From assembly GCF_000611645.1 (NCBI RefSeq), contig NW_014012785.1, forward strand, positions 1 to 19,669: 19,669 bases of DNA, given 5' to 3'. The DNA is from Monoraphidium neglectum (lineage: Eukaryota > Chlorophyta > Chlorophyceae > Sphaeropleales > Selenastraceae). Under the pieces are notes generated by a model. That model was not told the DNA's origin. It saw only the letters and a program-made list of their open reading frames with translations, and did not search any database. Shown here one piece after another: positions 18,534 to 19,669 of the stretch (the stretch's first letter is position 1; every line of letters begins with the position of its first letter). A program made the position numbers and the translations under genes.

Positions 18534-19669
18534 CTACTCTGACTCCTCGTCGCCGCTGCTGCTGACGCGCCTTCGCCCGTTGAGCGCGCCGCCGTTCTGC
18601 TTCCCGCGCTTCGCGGCCGGCGCCGGGTCGTGGTGTCGCGCGTCCAGGGCATCGCCCGCCAGCGCCGCTGCGGGCTGCTGCTGCTTGCGCTGGCGCTTCA
18701 AGCCGGGGCCGGGTGCCGGCTGCTCCTCAATGGAGGGCTGGCCGCCGCCGTTGCGCACCTGCTTTGCAGCCACAGCCAATGGTTTGGCGCGAGGGTGACG
18801 AGGCATGCCTTTTGTTAGGGAACCGATACGACTTCATTAACACGCACTCCAGAAAACAAAGAGCGCCAGCAACATATCCGCAGCCAAATGCATGCAGGGC
18901 CCCGCCCCTCGCGCGCTCGCAGCGGCCGCGCGCGGCCCCGCCCGCATCGACGGCCGCACCTCGTGGGGAGCCGGGTCGCCACCCAGGCGCTCAATCTCGT
19001 CCCTGGCACGCCCCAGCTGATCTTCAAGCGCAAGCGCCCGCCTCTCCGCCTCGTCGGCGCGCGCCTGCGGCCCGCATACGCACGCAAGTTCGCGCAGTGC
19101 GCAGCGTCTCGGTGCGTGCAAATGTGAGTGCTGGGTCGCGTCCTGCACGAACCAGACCCGTGCGCAGGCCAACTGCAGCCTGCCAACCACCTTTCGAAGT
19201 CAAAGACCCACCACAACTCCTGGGCCCCGCGCGCCGCTCTGCGAAGACCCCCTGCCGCCGCCGCGGCCTCCACCAAAGAAGCCAAACGAACAAGCCAGGC
19301 CGTGCCATCTGCCCGTACAGCCGCAACCAGGCGACCAGCTGTCGAGCATGGGCCAAGGTGACACGGCGCCTGCCAGTGCTGCGGGCCGCAGCCACTCACC
19401 TGCGCGTCCTGCATGCGGCTGAGCATGTCCTCCAGCTGCTGCTCCAGCGTCTGCAGGTGCTCCTGCTTGCGCTTACGCGACCGCCGCGCGCTCTCGCGGT
19501 TGGACTGCATGCGGCGCATGCGGCGGACCTCGTTCTTGTCCAGTCCAGTCATGTCCTCCATGCCGCTGCCGTCGCCGCCGCCGCCGCCGCCGCTGCTGGT
19601 CGTGGCGCCGCCGCCAAAGCCGTTGGCAGCCGTGGCGGCCGCGGCCGCGATGGCGGCGCCGCCGCCGCT
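18534..19669 (-). CDS. bZIP transcription factor, 5' part beyond the window
   Basis: Exons (minus): 19669-19400 (open to the window edge), 19064-18960, 18758-18534. All junctions are phase 0, giving 199 residues in the window. If translation starts at the ATG at 19561 the protein has 163 residues, but the frame stays open to the edge with Ala- and Gly-rich sequence, so the gene may extend further. The basic region is unmistakable (NRESARRSRKRKQEHL), with the invariant N-x7-R. Ten residues after that Arg the zipper begins, with d positions Leu, Met, Ala, Ala, Leu, Ala, Leu. The first intron falls inside the zipper (MQDAQ | ARADEAE). The C-terminal 74 residues are basic and low-complexity, with LKRQRKQQQ and GRRR patches that could serve as nuclear localisation signals, and end in an acidic SSSGDEESE. 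It acts in the nucleus as a dimer. Subfamily and target genes cannot be assigned. Confidence 0.9.

Overview
The window looks like nuclear DNA of a green microalga (Chlorophyta, probably a core chlorophyte). It is GC-rich and eukaryotic. The genes are split by many spliceosomal introns of about 140-375 bp, with gcag-type acceptors. Gln-, Ala- and Gly-rich low-complexity tails and CTG/CAG repeats are common. Class and genus cannot be fixed from the sequence. Only one gene is certain by family membership (G6PD). A TMEM53/DUF829 protein and a bZIP factor are clear from their motifs. All exon models were built by hand from reading frame, splice dinucleotides, phase agreement and family motifs, without transcripts.

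Layout, left to right. 1-874: no gene I can support, probably mostly 3' UTR and intergenic DNA. 875-1568 (-): a three-exon gene for a 91-residue, single-membrane-span protein with a mitochondrial presequence. 1569-1975: a compact divergent promoter region shared with the next gene. 1976-8184 (+): an 18-exon glucose-6-phosphate dehydrogenase gene (559 aa), complete through its stop. 8185-9660: intergenic DNA between convergent genes, with one unexplained 224-codon open frame. 9661-12636 (-): a six-exon gene for a TMEM53/DUF829 alpha/beta-hydrolase-like protein with a long polyglutamine-bearing C-terminal extension (651 aa). 12637-13944: spacer with the presumed promoter of that gene. 13945-17385 (-): a seven-exon gene for a 667-residue coiled-coil protein of unknown function. 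17386-18533: spacer with a tandem hairpin repeat. 18534-19669 (-): the 3' part of a bZIP transcription factor gene that runs off the right edge.

The genes do not form an obvious pathway. The only plausible functional pairing is the head-to-head pair of a mitochondrial membrane protein and cytosolic-type G6PD, whose start codons are 407 bp apart. I found no mobile element, CRISPR array, rRNA or tRNA. The most notable signals are: GC-AG introns with one shared donor (CAG|GCGAG) in 3 of about 32 introns; an in-frame, stop-free intron in the small mitochondrial gene and three consecutive ones in the DUF829 gene; the DUF829-polyQ fusion; a (CA)24 tract sitting on a G6PD splice acceptor; and a perfect 7-bp dyad in the divergent promoter.
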